This document shows, piece by piece, positions 1 to 11,702 of a stretch of 64,000 bases of DNA. Origin of the DNA: Siphonodentalium dalli. Taxonomy: Eukaryota > Mollusca > Scaphopoda > Gadilida > Siphonodentaliidae. Within the stretch, counting starts at the first letter, position 1, and each line of letters starts with the position of its first letter. A program made the translations under genes and the position numbers. Where the stretch lies: positions 207,554,151 to 207,618,150 of the forward strand of contig CP136065.1 of NCBI GenBank assembly GCA_032622095.1, read 5' to 3'. Under the pieces are notes generated by a model, which saw only the letters and a program-made list of their open reading frames with translations, had not been told where the DNA came from and ran no database searches.

Positions 1-345
1 ACGCATTGAAGTAATCAAAAATAACTGTTAATACTGTTAATACGGTGTTTGGTGTTCCAAACACACCATTTGCGGGACATGGAACAGAAAAGAGCGTTCC
101 GTGATAGTCTATTCCTGATGTGGTAGCAATAAATTAAGAGCGTTTGTCAGATGTCTGACATCTGGCGAAAAGTTGAAAACGGCTGAAAAATGGCCGTGAC
201 TTTGGTAAGTGTTTTTCAGAGCATACGAAGTCGGTATATAAATAGTTCGTTTATTTATCGACCTATCGAATCAGTCGTTCCAAATTACGTAGAAAAAAAT
301 TTGGAGGTTCGAATGAGCCATGTCCGTTTAACACCATATTTACAA
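1..345 (+). repeat. Dispersed element with paired AAAGAGCGTT motifs, copy 1
   Basis: This stretch aligns over its whole length with 27485-27810, and its landmarks also match parts of 22058-22510. Shared landmarks in order are an AAGAGCGTT motif near 88-100, 'tattcctgat.tggtag', a second motif near 131-144, a 'tttatcgacctatcga' block near 250 and 'gttcgaatgagccatgt' near 306. No coding capacity is apparent and no terminal repeats were identified, so the class is unknown. It may be truncated by the window edge. Confidence 0.7.
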
Positions 346-560
346 TACGATATGTTCGTACGAACACATATTTACAAGTCAAAGAAGGGTCATAACTCTG
401 GTAAAAATTAATGGACGAAACCCGTAGGATGTGTGTATCATTTCTCCAACCTGTGCTATTGCCACGCCAAAGGACATCGAAACCGAATTACAAGCTGAAC
501 TGTTCGGACGAACGGATGGAACCCTCGGATGTATACGACCTGAACCGACTCTTTTTTTTT
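346..560 (+). repeat. Dispersed repeat shared with 51.8-52.3 kb
   Basis: The phrases 'cataactctggtaaaaatta', 'atggacgaaacccgta', 'caacctgtgctat' and 'ccaaaggacat' recur in the same order at 51,930-52,200, where the repeat ends with a 'gatggacggac' stretch. The same ending occurs here as 'cggacgaacggatgg'. It is a non-coding interspersed repeat of a kind common in bivalve genomes. It directly abuts copy 1 of the AAAGAGCGTT family. Confidence 0.6.
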
Positions 561-1074
561 TTTTAAGTTAACCGCCCTCGTATATACACAGATTGGGGTC
601 GTATTGTTTTATTTTACCCTCCGGTCAAGGTGTTGACCTATATTTCCAATGTCAATTGGATTTCGATGGTAAATATATCCATTCCCATTACCACCGGCCG
701 ATCCGCCCTCGTATTAAGGTCCGTGGGACAAATTGTCATGCTCGCAGAGAGGTGCTAAATTTCCGAGTAAATAAACAAACATCACCTCGTCCGCTACTAC
801 CGGTCCTCGCATCAAGGTGATAATTATCGAGAAAAGAAACCGGGATTTCGCGGGGAGCGTGTTAAGTGGCCCGATTCGGGGCCAAGGTGCTAATTTACTG
901 AATTAATCTCTTATCCCTTCAAACATGTAGCCACACCTTTTGTGAAAATAAACTCAAAATGTGGCGGAAAGTTACAAAGAAACAAACAAGATACAGCACA
1001 GCAACCCATTCATCAGTTATATATATGGTTCTTGTTTGTGCAGTTCGTCTACATTATTTGTGTGGTTCGTACAT
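561..1074. other. No gene seen
   Basis: Short open frames only, none with a recognisable domain or a credible exon structure. A poly(T) tract lies near 551-564. Confidence 0.5.
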
Positions 1075-1275
1075 GTACCTGCATGGGGGATTATTTTACC
1101 AACATTCACGAGCATCCGCGATTTCTATCAAATAGTTAGTGCAAAAGAAAACATGCAAACAGTATTATATAGGTTCTCGAAGGCAGCAGTTCAACCCATG
1201 TCATCCGTGTCTTGAAGTCCAGATACCACATGTCCCTGGAATCAATGTGCGTCTATCTATTTTGGATTTAAACTG
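1075..1275 (+). repeat. Orphan upstream flank of the module family
   Basis: This aligns with 10,613-10,860, the sequence immediately upstream of core copy D. Shared phrases include 'ccaacattcac', 'catccgcgatt', 'gcaaaagaaaacatgc', 'ctcgaaggcagca.ttcaac' and 'ccatgtcatccg'. No core follows. A piggyBac-like MITE is inserted at the next TTAA, and only diverged pieces of the family resume at about 3.0-3.3 kb. I read it as a broken module. Confidence 0.65.
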
Positions 1276-1673
1276 TTAACCCTTTACCCAACAAACCGGC
1301 CAAAACCGGCCAAATAAAGCTTCAACAGCCTAAAATATCTTCGGTCTGTCTCAATAGAACCATACAAATATGGATATCATTGGAACCGGCTCCTTGACCA
1401 CATTGTGATAGTTACAGTTATGCCCTGTGCCAATGCATTCTCTTATATATGCGAGTCGACCATAGGTCGCCTCGCATATATAAGAGAATGCATTGGCCTA
1501 AAAAAAAAAAAAATAACACTTTTTACCATTTTTTCTTACATTCTTTAACAATTTTATAATTTTTAATGTGTTAAGCCAATGCATTCTCTTATATATGCGA
1601 GGCGACCTATGGTCGACTCGCATATATAAGAGAATGCATTGGCACAGGGCCGTTCTGTTGGGTAAAGGGTTAA
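1276..1673 (+). mobile_element. piggyBac-like MITE with nested palindromes, copy 1
   Basis: The element is flanked by TTAA on both sides. Its terminal inverted repeat reads CCCTTTACCCAACA at the left and TGTTGGGTAAAGGG at the right. Inside are two near-perfect hairpins of about 68 bp at roughly 1432-1499 and 1575-1643, each starting GCCAATGCATTCTCTTATAT. The second hairpin is the reverse complement of the first. Nearly identical copies lie at 37,644, 39,759 (inverted) and 42,733. There is no transposase, so it is non-autonomous. TTAA duplication and CCCTTT ends fit piggyBac-type transposition, an inference from known families. Confidence 0.85.
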
Positions 1674-3299
1674 ATTAAAACTAAAGTGCCGGAACAGTTA
1701 GCAGAAGTTGATATATTGCGGACGACATAATTATGCATTGGAAAATATTATTGAAAATTATCACCGCAGAAATATAAAATGTTACAATAAAGAGCGTTAT
1801 TGTTAATTGTGTGCTAATGCAATACAATAAAGAGCGTTGTTCTTACTTTTATGCAGAAAAGAGACAATTGCTGACAAGATAAGTTCATATTATTGTGGTA
1901 TGTCTTTTATGCGGAGTATATAAGCGCGGAAATACAAATTTTAGGTCTGAACATTTTATGACGCTTTATAATGTAAAGCTGGTTTCAAATCGTTTGTGAA
2001 GACATGTGCGTATGCAACATATCCTTGTGGAAATAGGTTCCCATTGGACCTATCTATCCACATAGGATCATATTGGACTAATTTGATTCTGGAATAAGCT
2101 CATTGTTGACTTATATCCGTTATTCCGTTGGATGGCGCGGGGCACAGTGAAAACACGTTATAAAGAGCCTATACATCTGGTAAGTCGTGTGTTGGTTTAT
2201 TCCCGTTATTTTCCAGCCAAAAATAAGCAAAATATGGGCTTATTTCATATTGAAATAGCCCCATATAGAGCTGTTTTAATAACCAGCGTTTTGGCCCACA
2301 TATGGCTTATTTCACATCTATATAATACCGGTTCACTATATATGAGCTTATTTCCGCGAGAATAGGCTGGCGTATGGGTTTCACCGAAAAATGTGTCTGT
2401 CAACAATTTTAAATGATGCCTACATGACAAATAAACAAGATAAAAAAAAAACATCGAGTGAAGTAATGTTTCAATCAGAATGCTGTTGGGATCCCGAATC
2501 CCGACCGGCCCCATGTAGCCAATTGTCATTGGCGAAAAAACTGACGTGTGTAAATATTTTACTAGGTTTCGTGTAATTATAGAGAATCGCGCACCTCAAC
2601 ACAACTAGTATGGTTGCTATCCAAGTGATCCATTCCCCGCTATCAAGCAATTCTGTGTCATGCCTATAATCGCAGGTTATGCCAGGTATAAGTGTAAACT
2701 GCTTTGTTGTTCACCCCAATGATATGTCTGCGTTAGTAAGACATACAATGGGCAGTGTCAGACTATTGTTATGTTTCTAACTCAGAAGCAATCTATCTAA
2801 AACGAACAAGGAAATCTGGACAGAAGTCATCAATAATCCTAAATTATCACTGGATAAATGCATGTTAGCGGATATCCATGTAATGCATGTTAGCATGTAG
2901 TTACATTGTTCATACATATAATTCAAAGGTTTGCCTGCATGGTAATATTCCATAGCTTGACGTTTCACAATACTGCTCGTGTAAATAATACAAGATAGTT
3001 AATCAACACACGTCTCACCAATACTATATAATGTCCAGGAATCAATGTACCTGGCAATTACTTGTGCACCTCCCCATGGTGTATACAACTACGTCTTTGG
3101 TCTTAATCCCCGTTGTCTTTCTGTGAACATCCAGTCTTTCTCAATGATAGACAGGTTTTACGTATTGTGCACAGAAAAGACAAGGTGAGCAATGGGGGTC
3201 TAGCATAGGTTGTTTAACAAGATGAAGGACATAGTGACATGATCAAAAGTAAATACCACACAGAATGCCAACCCTTCCTCCCTTATATAAAAAGACAAA
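1674..3299. other. Gene-free stretch with one AAAGAGCGTT motif pair and diverged module pieces
   Basis: Two AATAAAGAGCGTT motifs stand at 1787-1799 and 1827-1839, 40 bp apart. The segment 3030-3300 is a diverged relative of the flank before core D, with matches such as 'caagatgaagga', 'aaaagtaaa' and 'ccacacagaatgc.aacccttc', but the conserved core itself is absent. Nothing else is recognisable. Confidence 0.5.
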
Positions 3300-3518
3300 A
3301 ACGAACGGTTAAGAATTGAGTTGTAAATATGTCCACAGCACAGCCATCGCTGTTTCCGTAAATAATTGCATTATTATTATTTACTGAACATGCATTCTTG
3401 GTAATACAGATTGAAAACATCAACCAACCCTGAAGATGTCTGCGACTGTTGCTTCTTTACTACAAAAAAAACGCTCTATGTTTCTAACGCTATCATTTTC
3501 TTTATACTTTTTTTTATT
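3300..3518 (+). repeat. Module A, upstream part
   Basis: It contains the family's conserved upstream block, 'agccatcgctgtttccgtaa' and 'ctgaacatgcattcttggta' at about 3342-3404, followed by an AT-rich spacer. The same block precedes cores B, C, E, F and G but not D. Confidence 0.7.
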
Positions 3519-3698
3519 AACCACTCAGATTGCGAGCCCTTCCTCCTTTACGTCAAAAGACAGAAAGGAACGGTCATCAATGACTTCGCGCTCAGAAGGG
3601 CACGCTACGACTCGTCATCGTGGTTTACGATCCAGTCAGTATTACCTGACGTATCGTCGATACATACTATAGAAATGATCCCTAAAAGTATGATCTTA
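3519..3698 (+). ncRNA. Conserved core module, copy A (39-bp internal deletion)
   Basis: The core runs from 'aaccactcag' to 'tatgatctta'. It is 180 bp instead of 217-221 because 39 bp are missing between 'atgact' and 'tcgcgctcag', exactly the segment that forms the first stem in the other copies. The right 100 bp is essentially identical to every other copy. An open frame with a hydrophobic N-terminus (3436-3672) crosses it, but conservation continues past the stop codon and the frame is broken in other copies, so I do not call it protein-coding. The ncRNA label is a hypothesis; it could be a repeat cassette. Confidence 0.4.
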
Positions 3699-4199
3699 AT
3701 GATTTTGGTAGTTCAGTCTGATAGCATAGTTATGTTAAACGATGGACTGAGGTGTAGTAATATATCTCTTTTAAATATATATAGTTTGTTTGAAAATTTC
3801 ACTATGTTAACTCGGCAAACTCTTATAAGTTCATCGATATCAGTAACATTTATTCAATGTATTTTAATTACGTAAGGTTTGCTTTAAATTTCGTAAGTTT
3901 TATATTGAGAAGAAATACTTTATCACGCGTCTGAATCTAAATAGAGTTACGGCCTCTCTTGTTCCGAATGTACAAAGTAAAACAAAGCTTATTGCCAATC
4001 TTAAACTATTTTCCGCAGTGGTGCATACCGTTCAGTTCTTCAATAATCACAAGTAGCCTACTTGACATACTTCCGGCTTAGTCGTCAGGAACAGGGGTTA
4101 TCAAAAATTCAACTGTACCAGATTTAATAGTATTTCTTATCAGCAATTTTTTTTCACAATTAATTATTTTGTCTTAGCCAAACTCACGATTAATTTCAA

Positions 4200-4513
4200 G
4201 CTCTTTGTGGAATAAATGTAATTGGACCGAGGGGATATCAAGACATACACATATACACCGAATAAATTCAACCAATTTGTCAAATACATTTTGATGAAAA
4301 TGAACTTTAGCATTATCATGACTTTTTGTACAATGAGTTGCAGACGGAGTTGGAAATGTGTCTCCAGCACAACCATCGCTATTTCCGTAAATAATTTTGC
4401 ATCAATTGTACTGAACATGTATTTTAGGTAACATGATGCTTGATATTCCTGAAGGTGTCTGCGACTGTTGCTTCTTTCATAAGCTACCATTTTATTTATT
4501 TATACTTTGTAAT
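4200..4513 (+). repeat. Module B, upstream part
   Basis: It begins with 'attggaccgaggggatatca' and has the conserved block 'accatcgctatttccgtaaa' near 4371. It is nearly identical to 23,765-24,064, the upstream part of module F, which shows that the two arrays descend from one block. Confidence 0.75.
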
Positions 4514-4732
4514 AACCACTCAGAATGCGAACCCTTCCTCCTTTAAGTCAAAAGACAGAAAGGAACGGTCATCAATGACTCAAGATCAACCGACAGAGGT
4601 CGGGGGATCCGAGTCCGCTTCGCGCTCAGAAGAGCACGCTACGACTCGTCATCGTGGTTTACGATCCAGTCAGTATTACCTGACGTATCGTCGATACATA
4701 CTATAGAAATGATCCCTAAAAGTATGATCTTA
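4514..4732 (+). ncRNA. Conserved core module, copy B
   Basis: A 219-bp copy whose variable middle reads 'caagatcaaccgac', the B/F/G type. The inner segment can pair CCGAC with GTCGG and the outer segment GACTC with GAGTC. The right half forms the hairpin GTCAG-TATTAC-CTGAC common to all copies. The core is visibly richer in GC than its flanks. A structured RNA is my preferred reading; a conserved repeat cassette is the alternative. Confidence 0.45.
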
Positions 4733-5219
4733 ATGATTCCGGAAATTCCGAATGATAGCATAGTTCTGTCAAGCGATGGATTGAGGTGTAGTAAAATTTC
4801 TCTTTTAAATATCTGAAATTATCTGTGGGAAAAAATCACTACTATGTTGACTCGGCTGATTCTGAAGTTCGTCGCTATCAGTAACAATAACAATTATTCA
4901 ATGTCATTTTATTTTATTGGTTTTGCTTAAAATTTCATAAGTTTTACATATCGAGAGGAAACACTTTATCACGCGTCTGTTCTAAATAGAGTTACCGCCT
5001 GTCCTGTCCAAAATGTATACACAAAGAAAAAAAAACCAATTGCCAATCTTAACCTATTTTCGGCATTGATGCATACCGTTCTGTTCCTCTATAATATCAC
5101 GTATACTTGGACATTTTCGGCTTATAGTCGACAGGGACAGGGATTATCTAAATTTCAGCTGTACCAAATTTTATAGTATTTCTTATCAGCAATTTATTTT
5201 TCACAATTAATTATTTTGT

Positions 5220-5641
5220 CATAGCTAAACTCACGATTCATTTCAAGCTCCTATGGAATAAATGTGTTTGATCAGAGGGGATATTAAGACATATACCTAC
5301 AACGAAGAAATTCAACCAAAGACAACAATGAATCTAACAATTGCGATAATATGCCAATCGTCGAAACATAATTCAAATATAATCGAGATCCGATAAATGA
5401 TTCTGCAATAATTTCACAAACAAAAGATATGTATACAGGACATTTTGCATGCAATGTAAATATGCCCACAGCAAAGCCATCGCTATTTCCGTAAATAATT
5501 CTGCATCAATTTTACTGAACATGCATTCTTGGTAATGCAGCTGGATAACATTAATTATTACTGAAGATGTCTGCACTGTTTCGTCTTTGCTACAAATCTA
5601 TGTTTCTAATGCATCTATCATCTTCATTTATATTTTTAAAT
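5220..5641 (+). repeat. Module C, upstream part
   Basis: It matches 24,770-25,194 (module G) over its length, including 'gatcagaggg', 'acaacgaagaaattcaacca' and the conserved block 'gccatcgctatttccgtaaa' near 5476. Confidence 0.75.
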
Positions 5642-5859
5642 AACCACTCAGAATGCGAATCCTTCTTCCTTAAAGTCAAAAGACAGAAAGGAACGGTCAT
5701 CAATGACTCGGGATTCTCCGACAGCTGTCAGAGATCCGAGTCCGCTTCGCGCTCAGAGGGGCACGCTACGACTCGTCATCGTGGTTTACGATCCAGTCAG
5801 TATTACCTGACGTATCGTCGATACATACTATAGAAATGATCCCTAAAAGTATGATCTTA
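5642..5859 (+). ncRNA. Conserved core module, copy C
   Basis: A 218-bp copy with the D/E-type middle ('cgggattctccgacagctgt') although its upstream flank is of the G type. Its downstream flank (5860-6180) matches that of copy D. Copy C is therefore a mosaic. The frame that is open across copies A, B and F is shifted by one base here, which argues against a protein product. Confidence 0.45.
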
Positions 5860-6182
5860 AATGTTTCTGAAGTTCAGTCTGATACCATGGCTATGTCTTA
5901 CGCTCTAGTGAGGTGTGATTAATATCACTCGGATATATTTATTGATTCTTTGTAAAAATTAGAATTGTTACAGCTCAAGATAATCTAATGTTCTTCTCCT
6001 TTTGTCAAAGCAGCACTTATTTTAAAATAATATATATTGCTTTTTGTTTAAATTTGTTGTCTTCTGTGTGGTGAGAAAAAGTTATCACTGGTCTTATTCT
6101 GAATAGAGTTACCACCCTAGCTAGCTGGTTGGTTAAATTGCAACTCGACCTTGACCATTTCACCCTTCGTAACATGCAGCAT

Positions 6183-7567
6183 AGTGACTGACTAGTCCAA
6201 GTCTTCTTGTACTAAAACCAGCTAAGATATTGGGATGGCGATGCTGGCGTTTAGTCCAAGCCCGCTTGCATACCAATCCTACCACACGACTTACGCCCAC
6301 GATCTGTGGCGGGAATCTGTGGTGTATTTTACTCGATTTACCTAGCAAATCAATACATGATGCTATATACATCGGAAAGGCTTACATCTTATGGTCACAA
6401 TGGTGTATAATAATCTAACTTTAATGTTAAATTACACATAGAATATTCCGGTTGATTGCCATAAACATCGATTTGTTTCTCTGTTTGTTTACGTTTTAAC
6501 CGAAAGCCGAAGTGGTCCGAATAAGTTCGGCATAATCCGCTGTTTGTTCTGGGAATTCTACTTTCCGTTTCTATATATAGCGCGGGTTTTCCGAACAAAA
6601 ATAGCGAAAACCGATCGCCCGAAAGTCCAGTTTTCTATGTGCTTTCAGAACAATTCCCGCACTAAAAACTTAATGACATAATGGAGGATCAGAACGGTAG
6701 TTTTGTTGACAATTTTCGCAAGCAACTTGTCAAAATTGGAGCAAATTAGAACTCTTGTGTCTGACTTTCCATCCGTGTGATTTTCATCCATGTGCATTTT
6801 GACGTTTGTGTTGATAAAATAATCGGAGTACCGAATCACACAGTTTCGAAATATAGTTCTTCCGTTTTAGTGGGACTTTTCAAACTTAAGGTTAAAAATT
6901 TATACAAATTTTGTTTGATTTTTTGTGTGCTTAACAAGAGCAGTATATTGCTCTGTTCGCTTAGTATATATCTTAATTTCGCCGAAGTCCACCAAATGTG
7001 GGAAATGTAGCACCATATTATTTATTCTAATACTCGTTGTGTTTACACTGTTTTAAACTTTGAGAGGGTTGTAATTCCCCGTAATTTATTTAATGTATTA
7101 CATTTATATCTTCAATGTTTAATTAATCTATTTATTATTTTATTTATTGACACACATAATTACGATTACAATGGAGAATTCTTCGTAATTTGCGTTGTTG
7201 TCCAAAATCTACGGAATATTTTCAACGGAAAATGCCGAACACAGTTCGCGAGGTCAACCGAGTTCGCATACTTTAAAAAAATTGTAAACATTGAGGTAAA
7301 TGTCTCTTTTCGCATTAAATTACCGTTTTAAATTCACAACTGATGTGGGTTTCAGATAAAATAGCATGTCTTCTGCGGAAAATATCCGTTTATTGTCGCA
7401 ATTGTGATATTTTATTTCATATAATTGTGGTTTTATTTGAGCGGGTCACTAACGCTTAAGCCGTGTCATAAGCGAGCATATAGGGCGGTCTTGGACTAAA
7501 CGCCAGCATCGCCATCCCAATATCTTAGCTGGTTTTAGTACAAGAAGACTTGGACTAAGTGACTGAC
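6183..7567. mobile_element. Mutator-like (MULE-type) non-autonomous element with 10-bp target duplication
   Basis: The element occupies 6193-7557 (1365 bp). Its terminal inverted repeats, about 70 bp each (6193-6264 and 7487-7557), begin TAGTCCAAGTCTTCTTGTAC and are nearly perfect. The 10 bases AGTGACTGAC are duplicated exactly on both sides (6183-6192 and 7558-7567). Long terminal repeats and a 9-11 bp duplication are the signature of Mutator-like elements. No transposase frame is visible inside. A related but unoccupied target, 'tactgactgatgcaaattcg', is seen downstream of core D at 11,711, which supports the borders. Confidence 0.85.
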
Positions 7568-7684
7568 ATGTTCGGAAATATTGAATCGGATAGAAAGCAA
7601 CATTTTTATTTATTTGATCATATCGACCAAATTACCTGAAACAACATTGATATAAAGTCTACACGACTATAGACCAGACGAAGA

Positions 7685-8547
<863 letters not shown>

Positions 8548-8873
8548 ATGTCTGACAACAAGGAACGACGTGTTTCAAATTTGGTGGACTTACCACCAGA
8601 ATTCGCTGGATTGTTCTTCAATTCGACTTGTACTTCATTGAAATCGCGACAACAAGAATACAAGTACTTTAGTGAAGGCTACATACATTCAGTTTCAATG
8701 TTTATTTGCGACGACAAGCTCTTTATTGGGGCAAATTATACCACCGAAGCATGATGAAAAATGAACCTGCACATGGCGTCGATTTTGAGATTAATTGTTC
8801 GATAATTTCGGATATTCACTGTTCTTGTCAAGCTGGATATGTAACACATAATAAATATTCAATGTTATTATAA
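8548..8873 (+). pseudogene. Fragment of a SWIM-type zinc-finger protein
   Basis: The frame from 8548 reads MSDNKERRVSNLV and continues to KYFSEGYIHSVSMF and KLFIGANY. After a frame shift near 8740-8751 it continues as SMMKNEPAHGV to IHCSCQAGY and stops at 8871-8873. The arrangement (Y-K-F/Y-F-x-E-G-Y, later K-N-E-P-x-H, then C-x-C-x-A-G) is that of SWIM zinc-finger proteins that are abundant in mollusc and cnidarian genomes, often beside YqaJ-type nuclease domains and mobile DNA. The second half of the finger (C-x-H) is not recognisable and two TGA codons interrupt the first frame. It is therefore a broken fragment, or a single exon carrying a sequencing error. Family assignment is from memory of the motif. 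Confidence 0.45.
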
Positions 8874-10586
8874 CATATCTCTTCACAATAGACACACGAT
8901 CTATCAATTTATAGATAGTGTACCATACAATTTCCCTATTTCGATAACAAATTCGAGGACTTGTATGTTTTCATCCGTTGTAGTCATTTTTTTGTACTTT
9001 TCCGAAGATGCACCATACTGGTATCAAAAAGTGTTCCATGTCATAATTGATTGTTTTTTTCTGGATAACTGATTTTTTTTCCCTGGATAATAGATGGGCA
9101 ATATTGGATCCTATACTGGACTTATGAACGTGAACCTATTGGTCATATATGGAGATGGTTGTGTCACCGACCGCCTTCGACCTCTTTGACTAAACTATCT
9201 ATACGTACGTAGCAGCCCACCATCCTTCCCGATACACCGAAGCATCTGATATTTGTTTTTTTTCTTTATTAACTCCTTAGTCACTAATTTAGAATTTGAA
9301 AATACCACGCCTATACAGAAAGTGGGGGCAATGCCATAGACATATGTTCCAATACATACGGCATATATTGCTCTATAGTGTTTATATATGTCCAAGAATA
9401 ATATAGGGACTGTTTTCCGTGTGTATGGAGCCTCTCTGTTGTAACTTGTAATAATTTTCCCACAATGACGTAGAGCAGACCACCCTATTACCAAGAAGGG
9501 CGTTATGGAACAACATCTGTACAATATATAATATTCCTTTTATTTCAGACAAAAAGAACGCCCTTATCCCTGCCACGTGGGTGTGTATGGGCTATGTAAA
9601 AACGTGACTTATATATCTAAGGAATTAATAGAGACATTTAAATTAAAAAAAACAAAATGTTATAATAACAATTAATAATATTCATAATTGGCACATTACG
9701 CGTATAGAAGAAACATGTTTCAGTATATTGAGAAATTATTTTTCATTTCACAGTTCCCTAATATTCCATTGGTCTGTCATAATGTTTGTGTATGTAAGTC
9801 CACGTATAAATGCCATGAATACCATTTATTCACAAAATATACCAATAAATGCTGTATAATGTACCAAATCTAACCATCACAAATCCGAAAGCTATCAGGA
9901 AGAGGCGCCCTAATCAGCCTGTATTAATCAACAACAGGTGAATTTAACAGGTGCTGTCATATACTTTGGCCATTTTAGTGTCCCTCTTTCCCCAACAAAT
10001 CATCTCTTGGAGATTATAACACTATGTGGTCCATTATCTCAAATGTGTACATAGTTTGATTTGATAGTTTTAACTAATAAGATTATCTAGCACTTCCTAA
10101 TCCCCTCATCATATTTCCATTTGTCACCTCTCTGGCTCAACCTTCATAATTTACTAATCCAAAAAGCCCATAGGGCGAAGCTTTCGCATTCTGTTACTGT
10201 TATATCATTATATTGTGTCAACTTGTACATGAAACCAATACTATTTTATACAAAACAAAATCAAAGCGACATAGAGCTGGGACTAATATAATATGTGTTA
10301 TATTAGTCCCAGCATAGAATAAGCCGGTAAAATGAGTCTTTTTGTCTAACCGCCTGTTCGCGGAAGCGACCATTGCTCCAGGCTGTATAATGCAATTATC
10401 TCATTGGCTCACATAGCTAATTACGGTAGGGTCAATTAGGTGCTGGTTGTTATTGTTATTTTAACGGAATTCTGAATTGGTCATTCGCGAAACCAATATA
10501 TTTTATATTCTATAATTACAATCATGGGTATATAATATATGATCTTGAGCGCGTTACCATTTCTGACATTGGTTTTCTTGTAAACC
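8874..10586. other. No gene seen; one short perfect hairpin
   Basis: AT-rich DNA without a recognisable gene. The only clear structure is the inverted repeat at 10,276-10,313. Open frames on the minus strand at 9195-9576 have no family features. Confidence 0.5.
10276..10313. repeat. Short perfect hairpin
   Basis: The 16-base arms GCTGGGACTAATATAA and TTATATTAGTCCCAGC are separated by 6 bases. No related copy was noticed elsewhere in the window. Confidence 0.85.
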
Positions 10587-10996
10587 ATGATCTCGAGTTC
10601 GTATGCGTACACTGTACCTGGGGCAATATTTCTCCAACATTCACAACCATCCGCGATTCAATCAAATATTTATTGCAAAAGAAAACATGCCAACGCTAGC
10701 GCATGCGAGATGCATATGCTAAAGAAGTTCTATATTAATCCATGTGTGATTATATATAACTGCTCGAAGGCAGCATTTCAACCCATGTCATCCGCCTCTT
10801 GAAGTCCATGCCACATTGCCACGGAATCAAGGTGCGTGACTATATCTGAATTCAATAAACACAATCTTCTCAATAAGAGACAGATTTTGCGTCGTATTGG
10901 GCACAGGTAGAAGACGTTAAGTGACGTTGTTTAGAACCGGATTTTTGGCAAGATGAAGGAAACCGACAAATGGATTAATCATATCTTAAAAGTAAA
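10587..10996 (+). repeat. Module D, upstream part (second flank type)
   Basis: This flank differs from that of the other six modules. It matches 1075-1275 and, more weakly, 3030-3300. It ends with 'agatgaaggaaaccgac' and 'aaaagtaaaaaccactcaga', running straight into the core. Confidence 0.65.
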
Positions 10997-11214
10997 AACC
11001 ACTCAGAATGCGAACCCTTCTTCCTATCGGTCAGCTGACAGAAAGGAACGGTCATCAATGACTCGGGATTCTCCGACAGCTGTCAGAGATCCGAGTCCGC
11101 TTCGCGCTCAGAGGGGCACGCTACGACTCGTCATCGTGGTTTACGATCCAGTCAGTATTACCTGACGTATCGTCGATACATACTATAGAAATGATCCCTA
11201 AAAGTATGATCTTA
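10997..11214 (+). ncRNA. Conserved core module, copy D
   Basis: A 218-bp solitary copy outside the two arrays. GACTCGG (11,060-11,066) can pair with CCGAGTC (11,091-11,097) around an inner GAC-AGCT-GTC hairpin. A second stem pairs CGAT and GTCAG (11,144-11,155) with CTGAC and ATCG (11,162-11,172). Its upstream flank is unrelated to that of A, B, C, E, F and G, so this copy defines where the shared core starts. No similarity to 5S, U1-U6 or tRNA was evident by eye. Confidence 0.45.
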
Positions 11215-11545
11215 ATGATTTCGGAAGTTCGGTCTGATACCATGGCTATGTCTTACGCTCTATTGAGGTGTGATTAATATCACTCGGCATGTTTATAGAT
11301 GATCTGGAAAATCAGAATGGTTCAACAGACTCTAGTATTCATCGTGTAGTCATATGAGACCGATGTTCAATATTTTTAACAATCATATATTCATCTTGTT
11401 TAATTTAGTTGTGTTTTGTGTGGTCAGAACGACTCATTAATGGCCTTATCCTTGTTCTTGTTAGAGTTACCTCCCTATAGTTTGCTGGTCAGCTGGAATG
11501 AACTGGACCCCGAATTTTACTTTACTCCATTGGCAATAGAAACAA

Positions 11546-11702
11546 TTCCACCCTGGTCAAGTGGTCTTGTTAGTGTGTTATGATCTGGCGGGTCCTGCTG
11601 AATTGCTATGATGCTGTTAGGGCAAAGTGTTTCTAAAGTTATAATTTTCAACAGGACCCACGAGCATCATAGCACTTTTGAATGACCACTTGACCGGGGG
11701 GG
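11546..11702. mobile_element. Small fold-back element next to module D
   Basis: The ends are inverted: CCCTGGTCAAGTGGTC at the left and GACCACTTGACCGGGG at the right. Inner blocks 'gggtcctgctgaa' and 'ttcaacaggaccc' also pair. The right end runs into an 11-base poly(G). No target duplication could be fixed because of the G run. Confidence 0.6.

Noticed and set aside
3411-3875. Small secreted-protein gene family overlapping the conserved cores (frames at 3436, 4440, 5567, 10953 and 23991)
   Set aside because: The N-termini are hydrophobic and look like signal peptides in A, B and F, but the frame is shifted within cores C, D, E and G, conservation is as strong after the stop codon as before it, and third-codon positions are not preferentially variable.
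10984-11060. tRNA-derived SINE promoter in the core ('gggttcgcattctg' on the minus strand as B box)
   Set aside because: No A box at the right distance, no poly(A) or short tandem tail, and flanks are shared between modules rather than showing target duplications.
11160-11205. Hammerhead ribozyme in the conserved core ('ctgacg...atactatagaaa')
   Set aside because: A hammerhead needs CTGANGA; here the last position is T (CTGACGT) and the helix geometry does not fit.
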